Shown piece after piece: positions 63,019 to 64,000 of a DNA stretch of 64,000 nucleotides (position 1 is its first letter; every line of letters begins with the position of its first letter). Under the pieces are notes generated by a model. That model ran no database searches and was not told the DNA's origin. It worked only from the letters and a program-made list of their open reading frames with translations. The stretch covers positions 71,425,465 to 71,489,464 of the forward strand of contig NC_087064.1 in the NCBI RefSeq assembly GCF_963678635.1, in the 5' to 3' direction. A program made the translations under genes and the position numbers. The stretch comes from Symsagittifera roscoffensis. Taxonomy: Eukaryota > Xenacoelomorpha > Acoela > Convolutidae.

Positions 63019-63375
63019 TCAGTACAAAGGCGTCGGCTGCGGTTTAGGAGTCACGAGAAACCACGACTGAAACGGAGCTTCGAGAGGCATCGTATAAAGC
63101 GGGATCGAAACATAGCCGAAACACGTGTCGCTCCTCGGAAATGTCGCGTGGTTTTTGACTTTTGCTTGCAGAATTTTATTGCTCAGATCGTGCTGGGGTA
63201 CTATGAACTCCAACACTTTGTTCCACTGGACAATTTCCTGACTGATTTGCAGACTGGGAACTGATCCTTGCTGTGACGAAAGGGTTTTCACGAAGTCTGT
63301 TTGCTTTTTTATTTCGTCTGGTTTCAGTTTAACTTCCACGTACGGTAGCAGCTTAGATGCGAACAGTCCTTCTGC
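63019..63375 (-). CDS. C2-domain protein, last exon
   Basis: Acceptor ttgttacag; stop TGA 63019-63021. Continues a C2 beta-sandwich: AEGLFASKLLPYVEVKLKPD, then a middle strand region (WNKVLEFIVPQ) and the end ATFPRSDTCFGYVSIPLY...W. The usual calcium-binding Asp residues in the first loop look replaced, so probably calcium-independent. Synaptotagmin-like by shape; exact family not assigned. Confidence 0.75.
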   Translation of the reverse strand, partial: AEGLFASKLLPYVEVKLKPDEIKKQTDFVKTLSSQQGSVPSLQISQEIVQWNKVLEFIVPQHDLSNKILQAKVKNHATFPRSDTCFGYVSIPLYTMPLEAPFQSWFLVTPKPQPTPLY

Positions 63376-63731
63376 CTGTAACAAAAAAGTCATTGACATC
63401 ACAAAAAGACAATTTCATCAAAGGAGAAGGTAATCCATGGTTGGTCGTAGCCCAAAAAATCAGAAACAACGTTTTTTTTTCGACACTTCAAAACGACTTA
63501 TCAAATTTTTCTCAATGGGACGCCTCCCCCTTTGGCTTTAACTTGAAACATCTTTAATTGCTCTATGAGTCAAACATTAATGAAAAATAAGAGAGCATTC
63601 AGATTCAATTGATATATTCCTGGAAGTTGTATCAACATTACTCAACCGTGGAATTCATATGATATTCCCGTTAAAAAACCCAATCTCACTCATTTCAGAA
63701 AATTTAATATACTAAAAGGAAGCAATCAAAC

Positions 63732-64000
63732 CTTGTCTACTTGGACAATAAGACGGCTGAACTCCCGCGCATATCGAATCTTGAGGAACAACTTGGCTAC
63801 TGGGATCGCGTCTGCCATCGATCGGATACTAGTCGCTTTCTTCGACATCCTACCTGAATTTTTTCTATCAAGAGTTCCATAATAATTATTATTATTCTCC
63901 ACTGCTCCTTGGAACCCTTTTCCGTAATCACCACTGTCAGGTCCTTTACTACCTGGTGAGCTGTCGTCATAAGTTCCGTCGTAATCAGGTCGGAACGCAT
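63732..64000 (-). CDS. C2-domain protein, penultimate exon (open at window edge)
   Basis: The coding frame reads FRPDYDGTYDDSSPGSKGPD, then a polar Asn/Tyr stretch, SKKATSIRS and VAKLFLKIRYAREFSRLIVQ, the first beta strands of a C2 domain. Donor AAG|gtttga joins the last exon in phase 0. Another open frame with an ATG at the window edge is a shadow of this one. Confidence 0.7.

Noticed and set aside
63797-64000. 67-codon ORF starting at the window edge
   Set aside because: Wrong frame; the frame leading into the C2 domain is the coding one.

Overview
The window is nuclear DNA of an invertebrate animal. The evidence is GT-AG (and one GC-AG) spliceosomal introns, a metazoan unconventional myosin gene, a Maverick/Polinton DNA transposon, an LTR retrotransposon, a non-LTR reverse transcriptase and several small repeat families. 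I cannot name the species from the sequence. A 200-bp N run at 28671-28870 shows it is a draft assembly.

The host backbone is one minus-strand gene from 62148 down to 1774: at least 25 exons of a MyTH4-FERM myosin, most likely class XV. They encode the motor (E1-E13), two IQ exons (E14-E15), the first MyTH4 plus a FERM-F1-like segment (E16-E17), and a long low-complexity linker ending in a segment that resembles the stretch before the SH3 domain. The start codon and the C-terminal SH3/MyTH4/FERM part lie outside what I can see. At the right edge, also minus strand, are the last two exons of a separate C2-domain protein gene (63019-64000).

Two very large elements sit in myosin introns. (1) A Maverick/Polinton at 20788-35565 (14,778 bp) has about 217-bp terminal inverted repeats and a 6-bp target duplication, AACTTC. 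It carries a decayed intron-containing PolB, a cysteine protease, a major capsid fragment, a packaging ATPase and several small Polinton proteins. It also has one GC-rich plus-strand ORF of unknown origin followed by a terminator-like hairpin. A 5'-truncated non-LTR retrotransposon is nested in it, at a GAT microsatellite, and breaks the capsid region. (2) An unusually long LTR retrotransposon at 41170-60025 (18,856 bp) has two 410-bp LTRs differing at about two positions and a 4-bp target duplication, ATGC. It is antisense to the myosin. Besides Gag-protease, RT-RNase H and integrase it has two ORFs before gag, two tiny membrane-protein ORFs, an ATG-less 370-codon ORF, a signal-peptide-bearing glycoprotein, a separately framed membrane-anchor ORF and a 602-aa ORF of unknown function. 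This retrovirus-like gene set is the best candidate for something undescribed.

The remaining introns hold repeats: a tandem array of about 450-466 bp at 1-1385, two MITE-like families, a tRNA-derived SINE in three copies, further tRNA-like segments, a perfect 74-bp inverted repeat and several dispersed families. Several frameshifts in the mobile elements fall in A-runs, so some breaks may be assembly errors.
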